Of a stretch of DNA of 64,000 nt, positions 35,358-47,979 are shown one piece after another; the stretch's first letter is position 1, and each line of letters begins with the position of its first letter. The notes under the pieces were generated by a model. It was not told the origin of the DNA and ran no database searches. It was given only the letters and a program-made list of their open reading frames with translations. The stretch is taken from positions 5,664,981 through 5,728,980 of the forward strand of contig CM046339.1 of NCBI GenBank assembly GCA_025403435.1, in the 5' to 3' direction. The position numbers and the translations under genes were made by a program. Source of the DNA: Artocarpus heterophyllus. Taxonomy: Eukaryota; Streptophyta; Magnoliopsida; Rosales; Moraceae.

Positions 35358-36690
35358 AACACTATATGCAATTAACTGCAACACACTAGGGGCTGTTCTT
35401 AGGTCACCCGAGCCCCACCTATTCCAAAATACATTTTTAAGTGTATTTTACTTAATTTACATATCAGGAATTGTTTTTAGCATGGTCTAAAATGTGTTTA
35501 AGTGTTAAAAAAAATAAATGAGATATTGAAATAGCAAACAAAACACTAAGGAACCAGGAGTAGTATACTAGTGGGTTACGATAACGATTAGATGCTGATA
35601 CAATTAGTTTACACCCAAGGTTATCTGTCATTCAGAGGAGCAAACGTGTAGCGAAACAGGACTACGGTGTTAGTGCAATCATGCTAGATAATTAGGTAGG
35701 ACTTTAGACCTTCCTCACTTAGTAGCCTTGATTTTTAAAGAGTTTTTGGCCACACTGTGTTTTCTCAAAAATGTTTTAAAGGATGAGGAGATATTTCTAT
35801 ATTTCAATTGGTTGTTGAATATGGACATAATGAACGGAATAATACATGTAAAATGATAACCCGGTAATACGAGACTTGAATAATGATATGATCATGACGA
35901 CACTGAGTAGCGAACGAATTAAGAACCTCCGTTCGGAATGATATGTTTGTGCGTGATGCCATACACAGAGATTGGGTCGTACAGAGAACGACCTTAGGGG
36001 CAGGTTTCGAAACCCAGCTAGACCACTACGGTACTGAGTTAGTTGGCTTGTACATAATAAAAAATAAATCTTGATTTCAAATGATCACTAGACCAGAACG
36101 GTAAGTATGGAATTACTTAATATTTATTTATTGTCTTTTTATTGCTTTTAAATTTACATATTTTATCTTTAAATTAATGATTGTAGAACTTAAGCCCTAT
36201 TGAGCCTGTCGCTCATGATTTTACTTTGTCTTTTAAAATCTTCCCCCTCTAGGTGGTTCGCAATATACCACCGAATAGGATGCTACTGGTTTGCACGCAT
36301 GGACCGTGGGAACCTCTTTTAGTTTACTTGCTTATTTGTATAAGGCATGTAATATTAAGGACATTATTTATTTTCTATTAGACTATGGTTTGTATCTTTT
36401 TGCTTATGTTGGTACTATGTGTGCACTGTGTGGGGTCCGATGCGGCTCAATTTGCTCATCGTCCAATTTTATGGATTTATTTATTTATAGAGGTTATTTC
36501 ACGAAATTAACTTGCTAAGTTTTAATGGATGGTAATATTCCAAAAAAGTTTTAAATTTACTTCATTTTCATAGATTACCCTAAGCATGATTTCTTAATTT
36601 ATTAATTAAATAATAAACAAGTTTAGTTAAATCTGTTTAATTTATATTAATTAAACCTCTACGTCACTACCCAGGTTTAGGTTCGTGACA

Positions 36691-39445
36691 CCCATATACC
36701 AAATTATTGTCCTTAGCGGTGAAAATATCCATAGCATTGGCATGGATAGTCACATCGCTATTTTGGATAGGATGCTTCTCATTTCTTTCGTGAGTGTAGA
36801 AAGTGTAACTATTATGAAATATGATGTATACCTTGTAACTACCGATGACGGTCCTCTAGCTAGGTTCTTTAATCTTGTGACATGCTTCTATCTTGTGATA
36901 TGGAGCACTTGGTAGTGATGTGTGATCTAATCCACACCTGAAAGGTCCGGTTGTATTCATCTTGCAACCACTTCTTATTTCTTCATGTGCATCCCAATGA
37001 AAGGCTCCACTTCATTAACATTGGACAAGACATAAAAACAAGCTTGCTCCTACTTTCCTTGATTTACCGAGAAAGGATTGCCAATAAATAGTCTCTTAGC
37101 CTCGATTTTTACTATCTTTGGCACCCTAATTGCTTCCACATTGGAAAAGTACTTGGAGCAGAGTTCAACCGATTCTTTAGCTATGTAACTTTCTACGATA
37201 CATCCCTTTAGCCTGTTTTGGTTCTTCACATAGCCATTCAAAACCTTTATATACTTTTCAAATGGCTACATCCATCTCAAATATACCAGTTTGTATAACT
37301 TAACTTCACATACTAAGTGCACTATTCGATAAATCATTATGTCAAAAAATGCCGATGTAAAATACTTCTTAAGCATGCACAAGGTTTGCACCAACTCTGA
37401 TTGTAGTGAATCTAGCATAAGTGGATCAATTACTTTGAGCATATTGAATTAAAGAACAAGCACAACTTGGTAATTGCAAATCTCGCATCCTTTATTAGAA
37501 TTTCCTGCAACACAAGTGGTAGTAATTGTTATATCAGTACATCACAATCATGTGTTTTCATGCCAATAAGTTTCAAATCCTTCATCGACACCAACTTTTT
37601 AAAGTTTAAAAATAGCCATCCAGTCCTTTCAATGAAGCAAGCCATTCACAATGCTCTCTCTTTTCCCTCTTGATAACATGCGTTTTACCCAAGGTAAGTA
37701 AGAACAGTTCCCTCTTTTCTTGGGAAAACAAATTAGTCCTAATCTCTATTTCTATGAGATCTAACCGTGATTTTTCATCCTTCTTAGTCTTTCCCAGAAT
37801 GTCAAGCAATGTGCCGACTATTAATTCAAAATGTTTTTCTCAAGATAGATAACATCCAAGCAATGACGAACAAAAAATGTCTTCTAATATGGAAGTTCAA
37901 AAAAGATTGATCTCTTTTTATATGGTCCATCTATCAGCGGCTCATCCTTACCTCACTTTTTCTTCCTGATTACCACTTTTATATCTTTTACCATTTCAAA
38001 TATTTGTTCATCCATTAAAGACTGAGGAGGGTCTCTTTCTTCGATGTTACCATCCAAGGATTTCTTTTGTTTGTAGTAAAGATGATCTCGTAGCAACTAT
38101 CTTCTATGACCAACAAAAATGGTTTTTTTTTACAATTCTTCAACCATTTATGAGATGTTTCCTTCATAAAAATAGGAAAACCAATAGAACTCTTTACCAA
38201 ATAACCAAATAAATTGTCATATGTGGGGAAGTCGTTAATTGTCTATATCAACATTGCATGGAGTGTGAACGTCTCTTCACGGTAAGCATCTCTAACTTAG
38301 ATTCTATTTTCTCACAAGTTATTTAGGTCATCGATTAATGGTGCGAAGTATACATCAATGTTATTCCCCGGTTGGTGAGGACCTAAAATCAATAAAGACA
38401 ATAGCAAGAACTTCCATTTCATGCACATTTTTGGAGAAAGATTATAGTTGATAAGTATTAAGGGCCAAGTGCTATGCCTACTACTCATGTTGCTATATGG
38501 GTTCATTCCATCCATCGACAAAGTGAAATGTATATTTCTTGGATCTGTAGTAAACTAGAATGATCGGCTTCAAACGATTTCCATTGTGGTAGATCTGTTG
38601 GATGTATAAGCACACCATCATCGACCTGTTTGTCGTGATGCCATGTCAAATTCTTGGCATGTTTTGTGTTTTTGAAAAACGTCTGAAATGTGGTCCCAAT
38701 GGAATGTATCACAACACCTTCATCGGTACTCCATTCTTACCATTCTTTTGGTTCCTTTCCTTTTTTCCACCTTGACTCTTTACAAACTTGGCAATCATTC
38801 GTGTACTCCAACTCATTCCTATAAAGAACATAATCATTTTCACAAGGATGAATTTTTTTATACTCCATTTTCAAAGTGCTCAAGTTTTCTTAGCTTCATG
38901 TATACTAGTTGGTAATTTATTATCCTCTAGTAGAAGCCTTCCTAGAAATTCCAAAAGATTTGTAAAACTAGAATTTGACCACCCATCCAATGATTTCAAA
39001 TTCTATAATCCAACTAAAGTGGACAATTTGGTGAAATTGGTACACCCCTCATATACGGGTGTCTCAGCATGATTCATTATTGTCTCAAATAAGTCCGGAC
39101 GGTGTAAAAAGTGTTTTTCCATATCATTGACCATATCAACCATATTGTCGTGATTATCCATATTATCTTCCACAATAGCTTCTTTTTCTTTACTTACTAA
39201 AGTTGGATTGAACTTAAACTCACCATAAAAATGCCACATTTGGTAACTACTTATTAGCCTATTTTGAAATAAATGTCCTCTAACAATTGGAATTAAATGA
39301 GATCTATAGTTTCCACATTAAACACAAAGACACCGAATTTTATCACCATGGGCATGAGTTTTGGCAAAATCCAAGAACTTTTCTACACCATTCACGTATT
39401 CTTTAGACAATCGAAAATCCCACATTCATTTCTTATCCATTTCGT
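36691..39445 (-). pseudogene. TNP2 transposase gene of CACTA-1, N-terminal and central part
   Basis: Minus-strand blocks in transposase order: N-terminal WDFRLSKEYVNGVEKFLDFA with IRCLC (about 39430-39320; a TGA stands just after MDKK); EAIVEDNMDNHDN to LHRPDLFETI (39239-39003); CENDYVLYRNELEYTNDCQVC (about 38860); LTWHHDKQVDDGVLIHPTD (38650-38580); the core DGMNPYSNMSS..WPLILINYNLSPKMCMKW..GPHQPGNNIDVY (38521-38312); TINDFPTYDNLFGYLVKSS (about 38260-38170); YVKNQNRLKGCIVESYIAKE (37241-37180); and YTFYTHERNEKHPIQNSDV up to NNLVYG at 36691. It continues at 22018. Many stops and frame changes. The intact enzyme would cut the CACTA termini. Confidence 0.88.
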
Positions 39446-39955
39446 AAGTCCTAAATCAAAAAATATATAATGCAATTCAATTAAAAACAATTTCACAAAT
39501 TAATTAACCTACCATACATAAATCATACCATAATCCACAAATTTCACAATTTATTCATGCCCATTAATTTCAATATAGCTAATCATACTCAAATATTTAT
39601 TTTACACATGCCCATCATATTCAAATAATAAATCATATTTATAAAATGAATTAATCATATCCATATCTAAATAACTAATCATATCCACAAAACAATAAAC
39701 TTTGATCAATAATACTAATTAATCCATAAATTAATCATACCCAATATATCTCAAAAACTTATCATGATTATAAATTCACAAACCAAAAAGCTAACCAACA
39801 AAATCAAAACCTATTTATAAATATACCTAATAAAATACAATTAGGAAGGAGATTAAGGAGGATGGAGGCGGAGAGAGATGGCGACTGCAATTTCGGGAGA
39901 TTCTAGATGTATTTTTAAGAGTTGGGTTTATGATTCTTATTTGATTATCGAGCTA
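39446..39955 (-). other. Upstream (promoter/5' UTR) region of TNP2 in CACTA-1
   Basis: AT-rich, with repeated CATAATCATACCCAT-like words. A purine-rich patch on the plus strand (about 39840-39900) would be CT-rich leader on the coding strand. Confidence 0.45.
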
Positions 39956-39959
39956 CAAT

Positions 39960-40215
39960 AAAGATGTTAATACACTTTCCATGACTGTTTTTCCTAAAAA
40001 TTGTTGTGAAAAGATTAACCTTCCATGATAGTTTTTTAGAAAAGCCGTAGTGGAAAGTCTAATCTACCATAATGGTTTTTCCTAAAAACCATCGTAAAAG
40101 ACATCCCCTCCTACCAGGATGGTTTTCGTCTTCTCGAGCGAACTCCCCACGTTTTTTCTCCCTTACCACAATGGTTTATAAATGAGGGTAGTATAATCTC
40201 AAATTTCTAGTAGTG
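39960..40215. repeat. Right subterminal repeats and terminus of CACTA-1
   Basis: Copies of CCATGATGGTTTTTCC / AAAACCATCGTAAA leading to the terminus TTTCTAGTAGTG at 40204-40215, then the ATG target duplication. Confidence 0.85.
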
Positions 40216-40218
40216 ATG

Positions 40219-41131
40219 TAAATTACAAAACTCCAATAAGTTATTCATCTGTGACATATCATGATGTGCAACATCCCCATAAGACATCCATAATCAGCTT
40301 AAAGATAAATTTCGTTTTACCTTCCCGATTATATTTTTCTTATGTTTAATTATCTCACCATTAGAATGCTTACTATTCATAACACATACAAACAGTAAAC
40401 CATTCTAGTTGCACAAATATATCTAAATGATTGAGTGCTCTAGTTTTTTAATTTCAAGATAATACCTACAAGAAGATATTATTAACTCTTAAAAGAGTTA
40501 TGGATTCTATATCTAAGAATAATGAGTCTTTGTTAATCAAGAGTTATGTCTCTAACATACCAGTATACGTACCTTTATTTAATTTATGATGTCACCCTTT
40601 GATATATTAAAAGATAGAAGTCAATAATATAGGATTTACTAATTCATTTCAGGATTAAGATGTAACATACATAATTGTCTAAAGTGAATTGATTTATTCA
40701 AACAGAATTATTAACTAAATCAATTCATCTTTAGTACTGATCCCTTATATCATCACAAATGACAATATACCAAATGTCTCTACTTTTGGAGTCCCACTTT
40801 GATAATCAAGACAAGTCATCTCTCGTTAAGGATATAAATAATATAACAATCTTAACATAAATAAAGTGCCCAATTTTATTCCCTCGATTGTAGGCCTTTT
40901 ATATTTAGACTATTAACTTAAGATTCATGTCTTTTGCATAATTTGTCCATCATATATATGATCTTAAAGGTTTAGAACAATAACTTTAGACTTTTGTTTG
41001 CTTATCATATATTTAACACAAATGAACATAAAGAGGAAAAACTTGGTATATGAATAAATAATAAAATCTTTATTGATCAAATGTCTCAAAAATAGTGCCA
41101 TTGTTTAATCCTTAGGGCGCTAAGTCTAACA
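40219..41131 (-). repeat. 5' LTR of Copia D, right segment (U3 start)
   Basis: Continues the LTR interrupted at 16865. The plus-strand blocks TGACATATCATGATG and CCATAATCAGCTTAA mirror the Copia A LTR, and it ends in TAAGTCTAACA at 41131, the inverse of TGTTAGAC. It marks the outer boundary of Copia D on this side. Confidence 0.87.
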
Positions 41132-42690
41132 GAGGTAGAATATTGTTGCGTTAGTAGAGTGGGGTGTTGTGGTCATGATGATGAAATGTATTGTTGAGGA
41201 ATGCCAGTTGCATCAAATGGAGTAAATCGTCTATGATTGTTGTTTCTGTATCAAGCCTATTCCTCAGTTCATATACTTCAATATTTTCAGTTTATCTACC
41301 ACCAAAACTTAAAGATCCTTTCAGTACTCTCCCCCTCCCTTTGATGTATACAACACCGATGCTTGCGAACTTGTTACACAATCTCCTCTTTAGATAGAGG
41401 ACGTCACTAATTTGACTCCGCATTAGAATAGTTGGATTACATCTCAGGAAGTGCCACCGTACAATTCTAAAAAAAAAGGGTTATAGTTAGAAAAAAATAT
41501 ACATAAATCTTGTTTTGATTACGAAATCCCAAAATAATTAATTAAACTTAATAGTTCGCATGCTCTATCTTTGCCTGGTGATCATGCCATTGGCCTATTC
41601 CTTTATTAGAGTATGTAGATCGATGAAATGCTATGTCACTTGGAAACTCATTAGCAGTAGGATCAAACTATAGCAATATTTTAAAGTTATAGTGACAAAA
41701 TGAAGGAAAAAAAAATCAATATAAGTAATGGAAAATACTACCAACCAAACTCGCATGCTGGGCAAAGTATGATTTTGACCCATGCTTGCTATTTTAGTTA
41801 TTTCTTGCTTTACAATTTCTCGAATTTATCTTTGATATATTCTAAAAAGAGACCAAATGATTAAGAGAAAAGAATATTGTTGTTAAAAAATATGAGTAAA
41901 TAACAACGGAATTTTTGTAACCTACTATTTGTTTTTCACTACTCTAGTGGTCTCAAAACCATCCGAATATCATGATTAGTAACATCTTTGGGGGCAAATT
42001 CTTCACAATCTCTAGATTGAGTTCTTCGTCCATATCCTTAATGTAACCATGCAATGTACTAGACCGCCAATCTCTGTGTAGATGTGCCATGTATGAATCC
42101 ATTGACTTTTTGATGACCTCTATCGTTTCAAAATGATGTCTCTTCTAGACGACATTTTAGTTGAAATCAATATTGTATAGCTAATTTAAGTTTTTTTAAT
42201 GGAAAAGCAGATAAATCTACTCACCAACATTCCTTCATAAATTGGGTCTTTCACTTCCTCTTCAAGCTTATAAAATGTCTTTTCACACTAAAGTGGTTGA
42301 TAGGTTTAAGTAAGTTATCCTAAATCACGAGACGAACCACCATGATTTTTACAATTTGGCAGCTAAGTGTTGCCATTAAATGAGATGCTTAGCTTGCCGC
42401 CTTATGCTTCCTTACGTCTTTTCTTTGTTGCCTGCCATGTGTAGTCTCTTTTCTATTTCTATTATTATTATTATTATCTTCATCATCATCATCATCATCA
42501 TTGTTATCATTTTGATTTCCTCCTCATGAAGATGACATAATGCACAATCTATTTTAAGAAAAAAAATTGTGATATACACATTCAATCCACTACTATTAAA
42601 ACAAAAGATATTGTTTACAAAAAAGCTTTAAAAAGTGCATATTCATTATAAAAAATGTTCATAATTTATTTAGTGTCTTCATCTAATAAT
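41132..42690 (-). other. CACTA-2 remnant, 3' part
   Basis: AT-rich sequence between Copia D and the TNP2 remnant. Short minus-strand coding-like pieces are too broken to assign. It contains a run of ATT then ATC trinucleotides at 42461-42500. Assignment to CACTA-2 is by position. Confidence 0.4.
42461..42500. repeat. ATT/ATC trinucleotide microsatellite
   Basis: (ATT)n at 42461-42477 runs directly into (ATC)n at about 42479-42500. Confidence 0.85.
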
Positions 42691-44120
42691 TCAAGAGGAT
42701 CATTTTCCATCATAATCAATTTGATCATCTTCCTACACTTCGTTATCAACATACTCTTCTAGAGTTTTATGTATTACATCATCCAGTAATACATGAATAT
42801 TAACATCAAATTAAGATGCTCTGGCGACACTATCTACATTAGCAATGCAGCTATCTGGATCTACATCCCCATGGATTCATGGTGGACCTATAGTGCATCC
42901 ATCTTAGGCTCTATAAAAATAAAGTGTCCATCTTAAGAATCACCTTCTTGCACTATATCATCATCCTCAACATTCTCCTTTGTTAGAACGTTCTACAGAT
43001 GCCTGTGACTAAACTTTTGAACAACATGTCATAGTGCATGCTTGAGTGAATTTGTCATGTAAAAGACTTGGCAAGTTTTGGATGTGAATATGAATAGATC
43101 GTCTTTGTACCACAATATAAAGTTGTTATTTTCTTCTTATGCACCTCTAAAGCGGCATGTTATACAAAAATGACAATAACAAGCCACATGTTATAGGACT
43201 TACTCATGTTCCTAAAAGGAGTAAACTCGCCCGATGCTAAACCTGATCTTACATTTCTGGGGTCATTAGCAAAATCAGGATACATCTTGTCAAAGTTCTT
43301 CGATTCATATGCTTCTACTAGACGTCTTAAAACTTCTTTTGTTTTTTTATGGCCAACATTGTTCCATCTCATATCTTTTTCAATATGCATTGATTGATAC
43401 AACCATTGTAGATAAGGCTTCAACCAAAAGTAGTGCAATACCTTGTGAGGAATCTTTTTTTTCTCTAATGTTTTTATCGATCCAACCGCTCATGTTACAA
43501 ACCGGACAATTATCCAACTTCTCGTTCTTCTTCCCATACAAAGCACAACTATATTTGCAAGAATAGATAGACTCATACCCCAAACCCAATGTACGTAATC
43601 CAAGCTTGGTAATTTTGTTCCTTCTAGAAAGGCCCAATTCAACAATTTAAGCAACATGCTCTGGCATTTTATTATAACATTTGTTTATGAAAAAATGTCA
43701 ATGATGAAAATTTTTCAGTCAGTATATAAATGTTTATTCATGTCTTCAAATGGTTACACAAACTTTCCAGCATTAGTTGACCCTTTTTGGAGCTTCTGCG
43801 ATAAGTCTATTGGATCTGCAACATCATTGCTTTCCAACTAAACAAAACTAGACTTGGTAATAACGTGCAACATATTGTGACAATCATCATTCCGCTCAGC
43901 ATCATTCACAACCTCTTCATTTCTAGGGGCATAAGAAATTTTATCATGCAAACCCAAGTCTCTATTTTATACACTTCTTGCATCTCCTTATCTATCAAAT
44001 GAGCCTGAACTATTCTCAATGGCCTCCAATATACATTACCACAATCACGGCATGGCATCTAATATTTTCCAATGGATTAGCATAATTCTTAGCTCTCTAG
44101 ATAAAATCCCAAACTCTAGC
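42691..44120 (-). pseudogene. TNP2 transposase gene of CACTA-2, internally deleted
   Basis: Minus strand: N-terminal NYANPLENIRCHDCGNVYW (about 44090-44020); KLDNCPVCNMSGWIDK (about 43530-43490); YFWLKPYLQWLYQS..DMRWNNVGHKKTKEVLR (43438-43330); FDKMYPDFANDPRNVRSGLAS (about 43290-43230), then FRNMSKSYNMW. It then jumps to a DUF4216-like tail (CQVFYMTNSLKHA, EDDDIVQEGD; about 43080-42930). The whole central catalytic part found in CACTA-1 is missing between these blocks. It is a different TNP2 lineage from CACTA-1 and full of stops. It is cut at its N-terminus by solo LTR 2. Confidence 0.8.
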
Positions 44121-44219
44121 TGAAACGACCCTCCTTATGTGGCTGCTACTTAACTTTTTAAACATACTTTTAATTAAATCTCTAAATTTTGTAGAATATT
44201 TTTTTTTTTTGGAATTTAT

Positions 44220-46252
44220 TGTTAGACATGTATGCTCTAAGGAGTAAAAATGTAATACGTTTTTGGAGACATTTTTATCAATAAAGAATTTATTCATTTA
44301 TATATACCAAATATTGTCCTCTTTACGTTCATATTTGTTGAATGTATGATAAGCAAACAGTAGTCTGAGACTGTCAGTCTAAACCTTAAGAGTTGGGCAT
44401 ATGATGGGATGATTATGCGGTAGACACGACTCTTAAGGTGATGGTCTAAAATATATGATCCGCAATCGAGGGAATAAAGTTGGGCGCTTTATTCATGTAA
44501 AGATTGTTATGTTGTCTATATCCCTTTTGGGAGATGGTTTGTCTTGGCCATCGGAGTTGGACTCCGTGAATAGAAACATTTGCGCGTTGTCATAGGTGAC
44601 GATGTGTTGGATCGGGACATAAAGTGAATTGATTTGGATTAATAATTCTGTCTTGGCAAATCGATTCACTTTAGACAATCATTTGTATTGTATCTTAATC
44701 CTGAGATGAATAATGGGCCCGTTGTCTCGACTTGTGTCCTTTGATGTACCAATGGGTGACTCCCACATCTCTATAGTGGCATGCATGCCGGTACGTTGGA
44801 GGCATGACTCTTGGTAGCGTAGACTTGTTATTCATAGATATGGAATCCATAGCTCCTCTTTAGGAGTAATGATATCCTCTTATATGCGTTGTCCTGTAAT
44901 TGGAAAACTGGAGCGCTCAACCATTTGGATACATAGGTGTAACCGAATGGTATACTATCTTTGGATGGTAAGTTTTCTAATGGTGAGACAATGGAACGTA
45001 AGATAAAAATAATCGGGAAGGTAAGACAGAACTTGTCCTTAAGCCGATTATGGATGATCATATGGGGATGCGATACACTCTGATATGTCATGGAGACTTA
45101 GCTATACGAGCTTCGTAATTCTATAAAGTTCGAGAATGCAGCTCCAAGCTTTTAGTGGAGTAGCGTTGGAGTTGATAATTGTGAAATGTATATCTAGGAT
45201 ATTGGGTTTCATAATTATCATGAGCTTGAACTTTATAGGTCCATTTTGGTCCCCTTTGCTAGCTCACAAAATCCTGTAACGACACGGCGTGCTTTTCCAA
45301 TAATTGGTGACTTATGTCGGATTTATCAGATTGGTTTAAAATTTATAAGAATCAAATAATTCATGTCTGTTTATCGGTTGAATTAATTATGTAAGAAATT
45401 AGTTCAAGATGAACTTGTTGAATTATGGCGTTTGGATAATTCTTGTCTGTTTATCGGTTGTTTTAATTTTGGACAATTAGAACAAGATAAACTTGTAGAA
45501 TTATTGTGAATTGATTTATTTTCTTAGAGATTATCTTGATAAAGTTTGTTTTGATCAGATATCTTTTCTATTGGGCTATTTGAATCAAAACTGAGACTTT
45601 ATCCTTTAGAATCTCGGGTGGAAAATAAAAGATTCGCGGAGATTTTTTCTCGGCAGTTCGGCCTGCCGATCAGAAAGTTCGGCCTGCCGAACTCGCCAGT
45701 TCGGCCTGCCTATCTCACAGTTCGGCATGCCGACCGCGACAGCTAAGATTACGTGTTTTTCACGCGTATCTTATCAGATATTGATCCGAACTTGATTCTG
45801 TTTCGATTTTTGAGACCTAATCTGATATGGACTGACCCCAAGGACCAATAGGTATAAAAAGGGAGTGAGTCTAATGATTTACTCAGATCAATTTGAGAGA
45901 TTAAGAGTGATACTCTTCTAGTGAGCATCTGAAAACTCCCTGAGAGCTTTTGTTCACAAATCACGAACACTAGCTTTGGGTTCTCTCTATTGGTTGGAAG
46001 GAGAGTCACCGGTGGAAGATCTGTACGTGTGAGCCCACACTCACTCCGGTTGTGGATAGAGAATAGCAAAGAAGACCAGTTGGTTGAGGCTCTTCTGGAA
46101 CGTTACTTCTCTACACAGGTCGCGGAGGTTCTTCGGCACACTGAGGTTAGTAAGATCTGTTTAATTTATACATATAACATGTCAAACTTGTGTTTTGGAA
46201 AATACTCTGATGAAAAATTTTTAAAATTCCACTGCGCACTTTGTTTCCAACA
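44220..46252 (+). repeat. 5' LTR of Copia C
   Basis: TGTTAGACATG to CAACA, 2033 bp. TATA box TATAAAAA at 45853-45860; palindrome units at 45657, 45678, 45700 and 45721. After the TATA box, near the LTR end, CTGAG|GTTAGTAAG at 46146 resembles a splice donor. Confidence 0.95.
45657..45733 (+). repeat. Phased palindrome array in 5' LTR of Copia C
   Basis: Four units spaced 21, 22, 21 bp, as in Copia A; it ends 120 bp upstream of the TATA box. One flanking base differs from the 3' LTR copy (CTCGCC against CTGGCC). Confidence 0.9.
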
Positions 46253-46312
46253 TTTATATCCTTTAAAAGTTACTTTACCAATTCTATCTTAAAACTATTT
46301 ATTATTATACCA
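46253..46312 (+). repeat. 60-bp segment between 5' LTR and primer site, copied from the 3' flank
   Basis: Its first 57 bp (46253-46309, starting TTTATATCCTTT) are identical to the 57 bp following the 3' LTR (53981-54037), including the TTTAT target duplication. In Copia D of the same family the primer site follows the LTR directly, so this segment is extra. Confidence 0.9.
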
Positions 46313-46314
46313 AT

Positions 46315-46326
46315 TGGTATCAGAGC
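46315..46326 (+). other. Primer binding site of Copia C
   Basis: TGGTATCAGAGC, complementary to initiator tRNA-Met. It stands 62 bp from the LTR end instead of the usual 1-3 bp. Confidence 0.92.
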
Positions 46327-47979
46327 CGAGGTTTTTACATAAATTTGCAAGTTTGTGATCATGTTATATGCATAAATTTTGTGATCTTAATCTCTCCAAT
46401 GCTTGAATTAAATTTTATAGAGAGATGGCACTCTAGGTTTCTATATAACATATATGTTATCATGGATTATATGGTGAATGTTTATTAATTAATTATGGTT
46501 GATTAAATTATTGTTTAATTATTTATTAATTAATTAATACCGGTTATGGTTCCTTAGAGGTTAGAATGTGTATCTAGGTTTTTTATGTAATTAGATGGCG
46601 GACTATCATCTCCGTCTAGGAATTATTATTTAATTTTTAATTTGTAAGAATTTTGTAATTAAATAATTATTCGGAGAAGACGGAACGAGAAGTCGGAACT
46701 TAAAGATAGATGATGGCGCCTCCAGGTATTTCCTGAGTCTCTAATTTTATGTTTTTGAATTGTTGAAAATAAAATTGATGAATTGCATTAAAATTGTATT
46801 TTCTGGATTGAGGGTTTTCTGCTCGGTCGGCATGCCGGACCTCACAGTTCGGCAGGCCGAAGGTCACAGATCGGCAAGCCGGACGTACGGTCCGGCAGGC
46901 CGACAATGGGGCAGAAATTTTGGTGCTCTGTCGGCAGCCCGAACCTTCATGTTCGGCAGGCCGAACCACCATGATCGGCAGACCGATCACCTAGATCGGC
47001 CTGCCGACCGAGAGCTGCCAGGTGTCCAGAAAAGGTGCGATTTTTCCAGTGCAGTTTTAATTTTATTTTTGGGACGATTCTGAGAAACATTAAATTTGGA
47101 TATGACCGGAAATATGAAGTGTTCGATTCATACGGGATTGAGGACTTGAAGATGGATATTACATGAAGAAGGATACAGCTTGAGGATTCAAGGATGAAGA
47201 ATCGATAAATGTCTCGATTATTCTCTTGTAATCTTAGTTTTTCTATTCTCTAGGGTGGAACCATAATATTACGGTTATTATTATTATTATGCTTGTAGCT
47301 TTGCTTGATTGCTTTGCTTGTCTGCATTATAATATGATTTACCATATATATTGATAACATGTCATATAGAATAGGGAGTGCCGCTCATATTAAAATTGTT
47401 CATGCATAATTTTAAAATAAAACCTTGACTTCAAAAGATTGAGTGGGAGAAGGTTTTCGAAGAGAGAACCTAAGGCCTCCATCGTTGGTCCATAGGAAGA
47501 ACATGATGGTCCCAACCCCTAGGAAGGGATTTCTATCATATACCAGATTGGATCTCTGAAAGGATAAGGTATTTTAGTATGATTTATGGTTGCACACCCC
47601 TAGGTGGTGATTATAAATCATGGATAAAATATTAAAACGGTGGTTATACACTCACGTTAATTTTATTATTAACCTCCCCTAGGAGCTCTGTTAATAAAAT
47701 TAATGGCCAAAGAAACGATTATTAGTATATGCTGGATCATACGGGTCCTGGATGGCATATATTAATCAGGAGGGGATCCGTGTTCCTGATTGAATTTGGC
47801 ATGACTCCCCTAGGAGCTTGTTGAATTCTGAGTTGGGAATTATCGTTGTAAGGTTGTGATATTTTCAAGGTTTTGACACATAAACACATTTGTATGATTT
47901 TACATGATTGTGTTATCTTACTAAATTATTATATATGTTTGCTTATGTTTGGTATATGACTCTTTATTGTAGATTGAAA
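46327..47979 (+). other. Leader of Copia C
   Basis: Collinear with the leader of Copia A, with an eight-unit array at 46827-47007 (starts 46827, 46848, 46870, 46891, 46930, 46952, 46974, 46995). It ends with TTTATTGTAG (splice-acceptor-like, 47963-47972) just before the gag ATG. Confidence 0.8.
46827..47007 (+). repeat. Phased palindrome array in leader of Copia C (8 units)
   Basis: Same spacing pattern as in Copia A (21, 22, 21, 39, 22, 22, 21). A few arm bases differ from A, for instance GGCAAGCCGG in the third unit and GGCAGCCCGAA in the fifth. Confidence 0.9.

Larger units (their letters stand above)
22019..36690 (+). mobile_element. Gypsy solo LTR 1 (about 2.5 kb net), split by a later gypsy element
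   Basis: Begins TGTAATGTCTG (22019) and ends GTTCGTGACA (36690), with imperfect target duplication CCCAA/CCCAT and continuous TNP2 sequence on either side. There is no internal region, so it is a solo LTR left by recombination between two LTRs. Removing the nested element leaves 22019-22280 plus 34435-36690. Its 3' half matches the LTR of Gypsy-2 in inverse orientation (for instance the GAGCC..TCGCTCA..CCCCCTCTA.GTGG block at 36205-36270 against 60400-60460), so both belong to one family. A small open frame at 36291-36518 has no recognisable domain. Confidence 0.85.
16866..40215 (-). mobile_element. CACTA (En/Spm) DNA transposon CACTA-1
   Basis: Left terminus CACTACAAACATGG at 16866 and right terminus (minus strand) CACTACTAGAAATTTG at 40215. 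It is flanked by the 3-bp target duplication ATG (16863-16865 and 40216-40218). The Copia D LTR reads continuously across it, which fixes both ends. Both termini have subterminal repeats of the ACCGTCGTGGAAA / AACCATCGTAAA kind. It encodes a TNP2-type transposase (minus strand) and a second gene of the TNP1 / Ptta-En/Spm kind. Without the inserted solo LTR and gypsy element it is about 8.7 kb. Confidence 0.9.
13606..41131 (-). mobile_element. Ty1/copia retrotransposon D, inverted and split by CACTA-1
   Basis: On the minus strand: a 5' LTR from 41131 down to 15813 (interrupted by CACTA-1 at 16866-40215), a degenerate primer binding site, a leader and the first 0.76 kb of gag, where Copia B interrupts it. 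The remaining gag-pol and 3' LTR lie left of the window. The two LTR halves align collinearly with the Copia A LTR across the CACTA insertion, and the joined LTR is about 1.97 kb against 2.03 kb. It is the oldest copia here, judged by divergence. Confidence 0.9.

Noticed and set aside
35535..36100. Possible host exon near the GC-richer part of solo LTR 1
   Set aside because: The stretch lies within LTR boundaries defined by termini and flanking TNP2, and the neighbouring block at 36205-36270 aligns with the Gypsy-2 LTR.
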